Source: Tsukamurella pseudospumae
GTDB taxonomy: Bacteria > Actinomycetota > Actinomycetes > Mycobacteriales > Mycobacteriaceae
DNA: 64,000 bases
NCBI RefSeq assembly: GCF_001575205.1
Contig: NZ_LSRE01000002.1
Span: forward strand, 62,001-126,000
Direction of reading: 5' to 3'
Below the pieces are notes generated by a model. The model worked only from the letters and a program-made list of their open reading frames with translations. It did not search any database and was not told where the DNA came from. Positions 16,024 through 23,419 of the stretch are shown piece after piece (the stretch's first letter is position 1; every line of letters starts with the position of its first letter). The translations under genes and the position numbers were made by a program.

Positions 16024-16317
16024 ATGAGCCCTCAGACGCTCGCAGACCTCGAATCCACACCCGAGGTCGCATCCGACCCCGAAAATCGCTCAGCGTCGCG
16101 TACAGGCGGCAGGAACGAGCACCCTCGTCTGGCGCAGACCCGCGAACTGATCGCTGGTCTCGTCGGACACGAGAACGCCGTCATCCGCACCGCCGTCCGC
16201 GTCGCCCTCGACGAACTCGACCGAGCGTCGTTCGCCGACGACCCGAGCGAACACGTCTCGCGTGCGATCGCCGTGCTGGACGCCGCGCTCAACCCGGTGG
16301 ACGGAGCGGACCAGTGA
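16024..16317 (+). CDS. Hypothetical helical protein (97 aa)
   Basis: ATG after CCAGGAG. Disordered N-terminus, then helices LAQTRELIAGLVGHENAVIR and FADDPSEHVSRAIAVLDAAL. Upstream (15962-15990) is an AT-rich run with gtaaagttcaaactaatcc that may hold a promoter. Coupled to the 611-aa gene by GTGA. No family recognised. Confidence 0.5.
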   Translation: MSPQTLADLESTPEVASDPENRSASRTGGRNEHPRLAQTRELIAGLVGHENAVIRTAVRVALDELDRASFADDPSEHVSRAIAVLDAALNPVDGADQ

Positions 16318-18149
16318 CCGCCGCGAACGGTGACCGGATCACCGTGCAGCGGGTGACGCAGACCGTGGCGGGGGAGTACCTCGAGTGGACCGTGACGGTC
16401 CGCCGGTCGTCCCCGGCCGGCGTCGGCGACCCGCTGAACGCGATGACGCCCGGTGCGCGGCAGCTACTGCCCGATGCGGTGCGGGCGGCGCTCGGCGACT
16501 GGCTCCAGGGCAGGCCGCTGGTCGCCGACGGTGCGCCGCTGCTCGTGGGCCGGGATTTCACCGTGGGGGATCGGAAGCCGCTGTTCCCGATCGACGAGCC
16601 CGCGCCCGCGGCCCCGTACGCGGGCCGCACCGCGCCGCGGCGCACCGCACCGCCGGAGGCCCCGGTGCGGCTGTGGAACCGCGAGCACACCGACCACCTC
16701 GACGTCATCGGGTGGGCGCACCGAACCCGCAGCTTCAACGACAGCAGCGACCAGATCCGCACCGACACCTTCGACAGCGTCCGAATCCGACTCGCCGACA
16801 AGCACGCCGACATCGCCCGCGTCTGGCTCACGGCGCAGGACTACCTCGAAGACGGCGGCGGGCAAGTATTCGTGGCGTGGCTCGACCGCGAGTGGACGCT
16901 GGCCGGGTACTCGTTCGGCGACAGGTCCGCGACCATCGACGTGCTGCCGCTCCCGAAGCCGCCGCGCGTCGACGAAGTGCTCGGGCGCCCGCCGTTCAGC
17001 GGCGAGACCACATTCAGCGGCAAGACCGCGCCGTGGCCTCACCTCGCGAAGGGCGACCGGATCGGCGTCGAGCACCCCGACGGCACCATCACCACCCACG
17101 AGTTCAGCGGCGACCCCGCGCATCCCGTCGCCGGAGACAGTGCCGCCCACCTCGGCGCGAAGCTCAGCACGATGCGCGGTGCGCTCTCCGCAGCCCTCGA
17201 CGAGACGCCCAAGGAGTACAAGCTCCCCGACGGCGTCGGCCTCGGCACCGTCCCCGAGTACGGCCAGCCCGCCCGCGAGAACGACCGGTGCACGTCGAGC
17301 TTCGGCGGTCACCGCTGCATCAAGACCCTCGGCCACGACGCCCCGCACGCCGTCGCCGGCCCCGGCCGCGGAGCGTGGAAGGTGCCCGAGGACGCGACCC
17401 CCGACGGGTCCGGTGGCGGCGGAGTCGCATTCACCGGCCCCGTCGGCACCGTCACGTCCGGGCTCATCTACGCCCGGCCCGAGCCGACCACACGCCGCGA
17501 CGCCCTCGCGCACGCCACCCGCGAGAGCGTCGACGAGGTGCTGCCGATGCCCGGCGGCCCCAACGACCGACTGGCCCACGGCGCGCGGCCCGCCATCCGG
17601 TTCCACACCGCCAACGCGGGCACCGGCACCAGGAACATCACCGACACCCACATCGGCGCCGACGGCCTGTTCGCGATGGTCCGCTTCGACGACGCCAACG
17701 CCCAACTGTTCCTCCGCCATCGACAGGACACGATCCGCGCGACCTGGAACGGCCGCGACTGGACCGTCCGCGACTACGAACTCCACAGCACCCGCGACAC
17801 CACCGTCCACCTCGGCCCGCTCCCCGGCGACCCCGGCGCACCCGACCGGTTCACGCAGGTCATGAAACGCGCACTCACCGGCGACGTGGACGCCGCCCGC
17901 GAAGCTCAGCAGCTCCTCCGCGAGCAGAGCGCCGCACTCGGTCTCGACCAGGACAACACCATCGAGGTGACCCCCGGCGCCTACGCGGACCTGTACGCGC
18001 GACTCGACGACATCCACGACGCCACCGCCGACCCGTGCCCCGACTGCAACGGCGAAGGCTCCATCCCCCTCCCGCCCGACGGCACCCACGGCTCCGCCCC
18101 CTGCGGCACCTGCAACGGCACCGGCACCACCGACGAGGACGACCAGTGA
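16314..18149 (+). CDS. Large unrecognised protein with DnaJ-type zinc finger (611 aa)
   Basis: The largest early gene. Two sections resemble each other: FVAWLDREWTLAGYSFGDRS with ATIDVLPLPKPP (near residue 180) and RATWNGRDWTVRDYELHSTR with TTVHLGPLPGDP (near residue 475), each ending a strand-rich block, so an ancient internal duplication is likely. The middle has a CTSSFGGHRCIKTLGHDAPH Cys/His cluster. The C-terminus has a DnaJ-type zinc finger (CPDCNGEG...CGTCNGTG, near residue 585). No enzyme motif is visible. GTG start coupled to 16024, and stop coupled to 18146. Confidence 0.7.
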   Translation: MTAANGDRITVQRVTQTVAGEYLEWTVTVRRSSPAGVGDPLNAMTPGARQLLPDAVRAALGDWLQGRPLVADGAPLLVGRDFTVGDRKPLFPIDEPAPAAPYAGRTAPRRTAPPEAPVRLWNREHTDHLDVIGWAHRTRSFNDSSDQIRTDTFDSVRIRLADKHADIARVWLTAQDYLEDGGGQVFVAWLDREWTLAGYSFGDRSATIDVLPLPKPPRVDEVLGRPPFSGETTFSGKTAPWPHLAKGDRIGVEHPDGTITTHEFSGDPAHPVAGDSAAHLGAKLSTMRGALSAALDETPKEYKLPDGVGLGTVPEYGQPARENDRCTSSFGGHRCIKTLGHDAPHAVAGPGRGAWKVPEDATPDGSGGGGVAFTGPVGTVTSGLIYARPEPTTRRDALAHATRESVDEVLPMPGGPNDRLAHGARPAIRFHTANAGTGTRNITDTHIGADGLFAMVRFDDANAQLFLRHRQDTIRATWNGRDWTVRDYELHSTRDTTVHLGPLPGDPGAPDRFTQVMKRALTGDVDAAREAQQLLREQSAALGLDQDNTIEVTPGAYADLYARLDDIHDATADPCPDCNGEGSIPLPPDGTHGSAPCGTCNGTGTTDEDDQ

Positions 18150-18328
18150 GCGCCGCCGACGTCCGCCGCATGTTCGGCGTCAACTACAAGCGCGGAGAGC
18201 GGATCACCGTGGACGGCAAGCCCGGCGTGATCATCGGGTTCATCGGCCAATACCTCCAGGTGCAGTTCGACGGCGAGAAGCACAGCCGCCGAGCACATCC
18301 GACGTGGCGCGTGGAGCGTGCATCGTGA
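18146..18328 (+). CDS. Small KOW-like protein (60 aa)
   Basis: GTG start overlapping the 611-aa gene. The stretch YKRGERITVDGKPGVIIGFI then GQYLQVQFDGEKHSRRAHPT resembles a KOW/SH3 strand pair that could bind nucleic acid. Coupled to the next gene. Confidence 0.5.
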   Translation: MSAADVRRMFGVNYKRGERITVDGKPGVIIGFIGQYLQVQFDGEKHSRRAHPTWRVERAS

Positions 18329-18528
18329 TCGTCCTCCGCGTCCTCGCAGGCATCCTCGCCGCGCTCATCATCATCGCCGCCGGAATCACCATCTGGCGCA
18401 AGGCCGACGACGACGTGCGCTTCGCGATCAAGACGATGGCCTGCTGCCTCGCCGGCGTCGCCGGGTTCGCCGTGCTCGCCTGCCTCATCCAGTTCGCCGC
18501 CACCGGAACCCTCGGAGGCGCATCGTGA
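18325..18528 (+). CDS. Small two-helix membrane protein (67 aa)
   Basis: GTG at 18325 overlaps the previous stop. Two hydrophobic helices (VLRVLAGILAALIIIAAGIT and CCLAGVAGFAVLACLIQFAA) are separated by a charged loop. Topology suggests a small early inner-membrane protein; function unknown. Confidence 0.6.
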   Translation: MIVLRVLAGILAALIIIAAGITIWRKADDDVRFAIKTMACCLAGVAGFAVLACLIQFAATGTLGGAS

Positions 18529-19121
18529 CCACCGTCGTCGGCTGGGATTTGTCGTTGACCGGAACCGGCGTCGCCCGCATCACCACCGCACCCGGCTACA
18601 GCAGCGCGCTCGGCAACGTCGAAGACACCGAACCCCGAGTCACCCTGTCCCGCATCGCCTCCACCGGCAAGAAGGGCGCCACCCTCACCCAGCGCACCGA
18701 CCGACTCATGCACCTGCGCAACGCGATCCTGTCCGCCACCCTCCGCGGCGGCGCACCCGACCTCGTGGTCGTCGAAGGCCCCGCGTTCGCCTCCCAAGTC
18801 GGGCAGATGTGGGACCGCGCCGCCCTCTGGCACCTCTGCATCATGGCCGCCTACCAGCAGGGCATCCCCGTCGCCGAGTGCGCCCCGGCGAAGCTCAAGA
18901 AGTTCATCACCGGCCGTGGGAACGCGGACAAGACCGCCGTCACGAGCGCGATCACGAAGATGTGGCCGCACACCGACATTCGCTCCGACGACGAAGCGGA
19001 TGCGCTGGGCCTCGCCAGCATCGGCGCGATCCACCACCGGATGCCCGTCCCGTTCCTCGTCCTCGAACGGCACCGCGAAGCGATGGCCGGCCTCGACCTC
19101 CCCGAAAGGCCCACACGATGA
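18525..19121 (+). CDS. RuvC-like Holliday junction resolvase
   Basis: 198 aa. RNase H-fold motifs of RuvC: VVGWDLSLTGTGVAR (first Asp), LVVVEGPAFAS (Glu), and DDEADALGLASIG (C-terminal acidic pair near residue 155), with AECAPAKLKKFITGRGNADK typical of RuvC. It would resolve branched phage DNA before packaging. GTG start coupled to the membrane gene. Confidence 0.85.
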   Translation: MTTVVGWDLSLTGTGVARITTAPGYSSALGNVEDTEPRVTLSRIASTGKKGATLTQRTDRLMHLRNAILSATLRGGAPDLVVVEGPAFASQVGQMWDRAALWHLCIMAAYQQGIPVAECAPAKLKKFITGRGNADKTAVTSAITKMWPHTDIRSDDEADALGLASIGAIHHRMPVPFLVLERHREAMAGLDLPERPTR

Positions 19122-19840
19122 GGTGCTACACGTCTGACCTGCACCTCGGGCACGCCCTGGTCGCCGAGACCCGGGGGTACCGACTCCACGCCGACTCGAT
19201 CGCCGAACACGACACCGCGATCCTCGATGCGCTCCACGCTCTCAACCCGAAGGGCGACCAGCTGTACATCCTCGGCGACCTCTCCAGCGGATCGAAGCGC
19301 GGAACCGAACGCGCCCTCGAACTCCTCGCCGAAGTCCCCGTCACCAAGCACCTGATCCTCGGGAACCACGACCCCGCCCACCCGATGCACCGCGACGCCT
19401 GGAAGTGGCAGCGCCGCTACCTGGACGTGTTCGAGTCCATCCAGCCGTTCGCGCGGCAGCGGTTCACCGTCGACGACGTCCGGCACGAGGTGCTGCTCTC
19501 GCACTTCCCCTACGACGGCGACCACACCGAGGAGGCCCGGTACAGCCAGTACCGGCTCCGCAACTACGACCGCTGGCTCCTCCACGGCCACACCCACTCC
19601 GGGAAGCGCATTGCGGTCGGCACCCGCCAGATTCACGTCGGCTGGGACGCCTGGCGCCGCCCCGTCCCCGAAGACGACATCGCCGACCTCATCCGCGCCG
19701 GGACACCCGAGCCCAAGCCCCTCCAGGCGTCGCACGCCGAGTGGATGCGCGCCCACCCGCCGATCCCCGTACCCACCACCGTCCCCGAGCGCACCGCCGC
19801 CCGGTTCGCCGGCCCCACCATCACCCCCGAGGAGAACTGA
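19118..19840 (+). CDS. Calcineurin-like metallophosphoesterase
   Basis: 240 aa. Metal-binding motifs are in order: TSDLHLGH (residues 5-12), LGDLSSG (GD box), LGNHD (GNHD), LSHFPY and HGHTHSG. This is a full metallophosphoesterase core; the substrate is unknown. ATG overlaps the resolvase stop. Confidence 0.85.
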   Translation: MRCYTSDLHLGHALVAETRGYRLHADSIAEHDTAILDALHALNPKGDQLYILGDLSSGSKRGTERALELLAEVPVTKHLILGNHDPAHPMHRDAWKWQRRYLDVFESIQPFARQRFTVDDVRHEVLLSHFPYDGDHTEEARYSQYRLRNYDRWLLHGHTHSGKRIAVGTRQIHVGWDAWRRPVPEDDIADLIRAGTPEPKPLQASHAEWMRAHPPIPVPTTVPERTAARFAGPTITPEEN

Positions 19841-19841
19841 C

Positions 19842-20051
19842 ATGCCCGACACCCGCACCGTCGTCACCGTCCACCCGAGCGTGAACAGCGTCGAAGCCCG
19901 CGTCGCCGTCCTGTACCCGCTGTGCGACACCATCGAAGTCGACCAGCAGGGCAACCTCAGCGTCTACACCGACGCCGACGGACAGTCCGGCGTCGTCCAC
20001 GCCGTCTGGGCTCCCGGCACCTGGGAACGCGCCGAGGCGGCGGAAGCGTGA
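19842..20051 (+). CDS. Hypothetical beta-rich protein (69 aa)
   Basis: MPDTRTVVTVHPSVNSVEAR, then DTIEVDQQGNLSVYTDADGQ: a predicted small beta sheet. Ribosome site GAGGAG lies 7 nt upstream of the ATG. No family recognised. Confidence 0.5.
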   Translation: MPDTRTVVTVHPSVNSVEARVAVLYPLCDTIEVDQQGNLSVYTDADGQSGVVHAVWAPGTWERAEAAEA

Positions 20052-20214
20052 CGACCTCGGCGCGCTGCTCGACTCCGTCACCGTGCCCGTCATCGTCCGC
20101 GCACCCGCCAGCACCAGCGCACAGATCAAGCACATACCGCCCACCCTCGGCGACCTCGTGGACGAACCGCTCGCCGACGTCCTCGCCATCGCCACCGACC
20201 CCCAGGAGACCCCC

Positions 20215-21003
20215 GTGACCACACCCGAACCGCCGCTCGACGAGCTCGACCAGACCGCCCGCGACTACCTCGCGCACCCCGGCGCCCAGCGTCAGACAGC
20301 GTGGCTCATCGTCGACCGGCTCAACCAGGAACGGAAGCGCCTCCACCGCGAGCTCGCCGAAGCGCAACTCGAACTCGCCGAAGCGAGGCGCCCCGTGCAC
20401 TCGCCGGGCTGGTACCGCACGATGACCACCGACGCCGCCACCGAGCGGTACGGGTTCCCCGCTCCCGACTGCTACCCGCTGGAGCACACCGCCACCGACG
20501 GCTCGAAGTGGTTCCTCGACCAGGGCGGGAAGGGCTGGACGCTCAGCGAGTACATGGACGACGACACCCACCTCCTGAAGGTGTGGGAGCAGAACCTCCT
20601 CGACGGCGCGCGCGTGCTCGCCGGTGGGATGGAACAGGAGCGCACAGTCCTCACCCCCGACGGAATGCGCATCGTCGTCGTCACCGGCGACGAACTCGAC
20701 CGCCTCGCTGCCGAGATCCGTGCCGAGGCCACCGTCGTCGATGCGCAGGTGCACGAGGACTGCTGCGGCGAGCACGGCACCCCGACGGGCCTGCGGTGGG
20801 CAGCCGACGAGGTCGAGCAGTCGATGCGCGACGAGTGGGAGAACGCCCCGCAGCTCGCAGCGGGCGACCGCGACCGCGACACAGGTCCGAGCAGTACTTC
20901 GCGGGCCGCTTCGACTCGAAGGGGACGCCGCACATCACGCATTCACGCTGCTCAGCAGCAACATTCGACCACGGAGGCACCCGTCCATGATACCCGCAGA
21001 TGA
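20215..21003 (+). CDS. Hypothetical protein with doubtful C-terminus
   Basis: GTG 20215 (MTTPEPPLDELDQTARDYLA) has AGGAG 8 nt upstream. The frame is open further up to GTG 20083, so a longer form is possible. A helix-rich first part (LNQERKRLHRELAEAQLELA) is followed by DGSKWFLDQGGKGWTLSEYM and a C-terminal acidic helix. After about residue 220 (base 20875) the sequence becomes Arg/Ser/Thr-rich and unlike a protein. The opposite strand there reads as a zinc finger, so the true end is probably lost through rearrangement or frameshift. Confidence 0.5.
   Translation: MTTPEPPLDELDQTARDYLAHPGAQRQTAWLIVDRLNQERKRLHRELAEAQLELAEARRPVHSPGWYRTMTTDAATERYGFPAPDCYPLEHTATDGSKWFLDQGGKGWTLSEYMDDDTHLLKVWEQNLLDGARVLAGGMEQERTVLTPDGMRIVVVTGDELDRLAAEIRAEATVVDAQVHEDCCGEHGTPTGLRWAADEVEQSMRDEWENAPQLAAGDRDRDTGPSSTSRAASTRRGRRTSRIHAAQQQHSTTEAPVHDTRR
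20846..20980 (-). other. Antisense zinc-finger-like segment
   Basis: Minus strand from a GTG at 20980 reads MPPWSNVAAEQRECVMCGVP, then FESKRPAKYCSDLCRGRGR: a CxxC-x14-CxxxC zinc finger of the form common in small phage proteins. It overlaps the implausible tail of the gene at 20215. It may be a short gene or remnant in inverted orientation, or coincidence. Confidence 0.35.
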
Positions 21004-21045
21004 CGCCGGAACCGTGCGCGCCACAGGTGTACCGGGAGGTACCCG

Positions 21046-21456
21046 GTGACCGCGCTCCCGCCCTTCCCGGTCGATCCGGGCACGCTCGACGCGATCGAGG
21101 AGGCCGTGCACGCCACGTACGACAGCACGACGAACACCCTCGACGAACTGCTGGAGCTCCTGTCCCGCTGGACCCCCGAGGGCGACGAGACCATCCACGA
21201 CGGCGCCGTGCACGTCGACGTCGGCCCGCTGTACTCGCGGGAGGACGTGATCCTCGCGCTCATCACCGAAGTGCGGGAGCTGCGCGACGGCGGCGTCGGC
21301 TGGTACCGCGCCGGCCCGGTGCGCGCGGTCGCGCCCGACGGTGCGGTCTGGGCCGAAGCGCGTGACGAGGCCGACGTCCGCGCCCGCGCGCGGCGCGGCG
21401 ACCGCCTGGAGGTGCTGTGGTGCCACGAGCTGCATTACGAGTGGAGGCCCGCGTGA
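21046..21456 (+). CDS. Hypothetical protein (136 aa)
   Basis: GTG preceded by GGGAGG at 7 nt. Contains the helix YDSTTNTLDELLELLSRW, a beta segment and an Arg-rich region ending VLWCHELHYEWRPA. No family recognised. Coupled to 21453. Confidence 0.5.
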   Translation: MTALPPFPVDPGTLDAIEEAVHATYDSTTNTLDELLELLSRWTPEGDETIHDGAVHVDVGPLYSREDVILALITEVRELRDGGVGWYRAGPVRAVAPDGAVWAEARDEADVRARARRGDRLEVLWCHELHYEWRPA

Positions 21457-21605
21457 CCGTCATCGAGTGCGCCGCCTGCTGGGCGGAGGCCAAGCGGCAG
21501 GTCCGGCCCCACCGCGGCGCGATCCTCCACCACACCTACCGCCTCCTGCTCGCCGCCCACGACCGCGCCGCCGACCGAGGAGAGGACACCACCGGCCATG
21601 AGTGA
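21453..21605 (+). CDS. Small protein with CxxC (50 aa)
   Basis: GTG overlapping the previous stop: MTVIECAACWAEAKRQVRPH, basic and helical, with a single CAAC pair that could bind metal. Overlaps the next gene by 8 bp. Confidence 0.45.
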   Translation: MTVIECAACWAEAKRQVRPHRGAILHHTYRLLLAAHDRAADRGEDTTGHE

Positions 21606-21816
21606 CCACCGGCACGAACCACCCGCAGGGCTCCTCCCCGACGCGCGGCTCTACGACGGACCCTGGGGCGCCTGGTGGCTATCGGTCCGTGACGGCCGCG
21701 CGTACCTCAGCACCTACCGGCCGTGGGTCCGCACCGCGCTTCTGATCCTCGGCACCCACGCCTACGCCTTCGACACCGCCCGCGCACTGGAGGAACTACG
21801 CCATGCCCGAACCTGA
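21598..21816 (+). CDS. Hypothetical protein (72 aa)
   Basis: Aromatic-rich N-terminus (LYDGPWGAWWLSVRDGRAYL), then a hydrophobic helix. Overlaps both neighbours. No family recognised. Confidence 0.45.
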   Translation: MSDHRHEPPAGLLPDARLYDGPWGAWWLSVRDGRAYLSTYRPWVRTALLILGTHAYAFDTARALEELRHART

Positions 21817-22441
21817 ACCGTCCATCCAGTTCTCCGGCGACCACGGCCGCACCTGGTACCACGCCGAGGGCCGCCTCGACGCCCACTTCGACACGCTCGC
21901 CAGCGAATACCCCGCGCGCACCATCCGCACCGACTGCAGCCACACCATCGAGTTCACCGTCCCCGCCGACCAAGCCGACCGGTTCTGGGAGATGTTCCAC
22001 GGCATCCCGGGATGGCTCTACGACGCCTGGACCTGCGACCGCACCCCGCCCGTCTCCCGCGGCGCCGCGTGGCGCGACGGCACGTACGCCGCCTGCCAGC
22101 ACCAGCTCACCGGGCCACCCGAGCCGCCACGCCCGCAGTTCCCGAGCTGGCAGACCGCGGTCTACCCGCACTGGTACCTCGACTGGATGGTCTGGCAGAT
22201 GCGGCGCGCGCACGCCGAGCTGTTCGACCCCCGCGCCTGGCTCGACTGGAAGACCGAACACGACCAGCGCACCGTCGCCCGCGACTACCCGCCGCCGGCC
22301 GAACCCTGCCAGGAGTGCGTCCGCATGGCCGACCCCTGGCGGCACGTCGGCCTCGTCGCCGGGTTGCGCATCGACCACGACGAACTCTTCGGCCCGCGCA
22401 CCGACTTCATGCCGCGCTACCCGAACGGAGGCCGCCGGTGA
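21803..22441 (+). CDS. Hypothetical protein upstream of small terminase (212 aa)
   Basis: Begins MPEPEPSIQFSGDHGRTWYH. Trp/Tyr/His-rich, with CRTPPVSRGAAWRDGTYAAC-type cysteines and a CQECVRM pair in the C-terminal third. No known family seen. Its position at the end of the early operon and coupling to the small terminase suggest an accessory packaging or DNA role. Confidence 0.5.
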   Translation: MPEPEPSIQFSGDHGRTWYHAEGRLDAHFDTLASEYPARTIRTDCSHTIEFTVPADQADRFWEMFHGIPGWLYDAWTCDRTPPVSRGAAWRDGTYAACQHQLTGPPEPPRPQFPSWQTAVYPHWYLDWMVWQMRRAHAELFDPRAWLDWKTEHDQRTVARDYPPPAEPCQECVRMADPWRHVGLVAGLRIDHDELFGPRTDFMPRYPNGGRR

Positions 22442-22920
22442 CGAAACGCCAGACTCCCGACCAGAAACGCCGCGAACTCGCCATCAGCGACCGCCGCGCC
22501 CAAGCCCTCGAACTGTTCAGCACCGGCAAGACCTACCGGGAGATCGGCGAACAGCTCGGCACCAGCCCCGCCGTCGCCTACTCCGACGTCCGCGCCGAAG
22601 CCCAAGCCGCCGCGGAGCGTCGCGCCGAACTCGGCGACAGTGCCCTCGACATCCTCATCGAGCGCAGCGAACGGCTGTACGCCCGCATCTGGAAGGAAGT
22701 CGACCGCGGCAGCATCCGCGCGATGGAGGTCGCGGTGAAGCTCCTCGAGCGGCAGGCCAAGCTGTACCGCGTCGAAGAGACCCCCGCGCAGGTCAACAAC
22801 ACCGTGATCGTCGCGCACCGTGACCAGATCGACCGCGACATCGCCACCATCCGCGACCGCCTCGCGCAGCTGCAGCAGCAGCCCCCGGTCGTCGACGGCA
22901 CCGTAGAGGAGATCCCATGA
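22438..22920 (+). CDS. terS: Small terminase subunit (helix-turn-helix)
   Basis: 160 aa from GTG 22438, GGAGG 7 nt upstream. An N-terminal helix-turn-helix (RAQALELFSTGKTYREIGEQ, LGTSPAVAYSDVRAEAQA, residues about 17-60) is followed by a long helical oligomerisation region (LIERSERLYARIWKEVDRGS) and a C-terminal tail. This matches TerS proteins that recognise phage DNA for packaging. The paired large terminase lies nearby but on the opposite strand. Confidence 0.7.
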   Translation: MTKRQTPDQKRRELAISDRRAQALELFSTGKTYREIGEQLGTSPAVAYSDVRAEAQAAAERRAELGDSALDILIERSERLYARIWKEVDRGSIRAMEVAVKLLERQAKLYRVEETPAQVNNTVIVAHRDQIDRDIATIRDRLAQLQQQPPVVDGTVEEIP

Positions 22921-23192
22921 CCAGCAAGGCCATCGACCGCCACGTCCAGGTCACCGACCTGGTGAACGGCGGCACCGAACTCATGACCGCCACCGCGTGG
23001 ATCATCGACCATGCCGCACTGACCCGCGGGGTCCTCCGATACGTGAACCAGCATCCGGAGGCGAAGTACGAGATCGGCGGCACCGTCGACGCCGGGTCGC
23101 TGCAGCTCGACGAACCAGGAAAGCGGCTGCACCTCCAGTGGCGCACCGTCGAACGCCCGAAGGACGCCCTCACCGCGCCGCCCATCGACTAG
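22917..23192 (+). CDS. Hypothetical protein (91 aa)
   Basis: ATG overlapping the terS stop: MTSKAIDRHVQVTDLVNGGT then LHLQWRTVERPKDALTAPPI. Mixed alpha/beta, no motif. Its stop overlaps the stop of the convergent zinc-ribbon gene at 23189. Confidence 0.5.
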   Translation: MTSKAIDRHVQVTDLVNGGTELMTATAWIIDHAALTRGVLRYVNQHPEAKYEIGGTVDAGSLQLDEPGKRLHLQWRTVERPKDALTAPPID

Positions 23193-23377
23193 AGCCCCCG
23201 CCGGTACACCGGCCGGGCGTCCGGGTCCTCCGGCGACGCGTACATCACGTGGCCGCAACACCCACACCGCCACAGACTGCACGGCGGCTGACGCAGATTG
23301 TCCCAACCTCGCATCACCCGGCCCGGCCCGAACGGATACCAGCACCGTTCACACCGCTGCGGCTCACCGTCGTCCAT
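23189..23377 (-). CDS. Leftward small zinc-ribbon protein A (62 aa)
   Basis: MDDGEPQRCERCWYPFGPGR, then CSLWRCGCCGHVMYA: two Cys pairs forming a zinc ribbon. It lies 42 nt downstream of terL on the same strand. TACGGT ends 8 nt before the ATG, allowing a leaderless transcript. Sequence and leader resemble protein B at 57809-57937 (shared RCExC...FGPxR and 23 of 31 leader bases). Function unknown. Confidence 0.6.
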   Translation of the reverse strand: MDDGEPQRCERCWYPFGPGRVMRGWDNLRQPPCSLWRCGCCGHVMYASPEDPDARPVYRRGL

Positions 23378-23385
23378 AGCCCTGG

Positions 23386-23391
23386 ACCGTA
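23386..23391 (-). promoter_or_regulatory. -10 hexamer of zinc-ribbon gene A
   Basis: Minus-strand TACGGT, 8 nt before the ATG at 23377, inside the leader block shared with gene B (57945-57950 there). Confidence 0.35.
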
Positions 23392-23419
23392 CGACCGGCC
23401 ACCGACAAGTCGATCCGCG

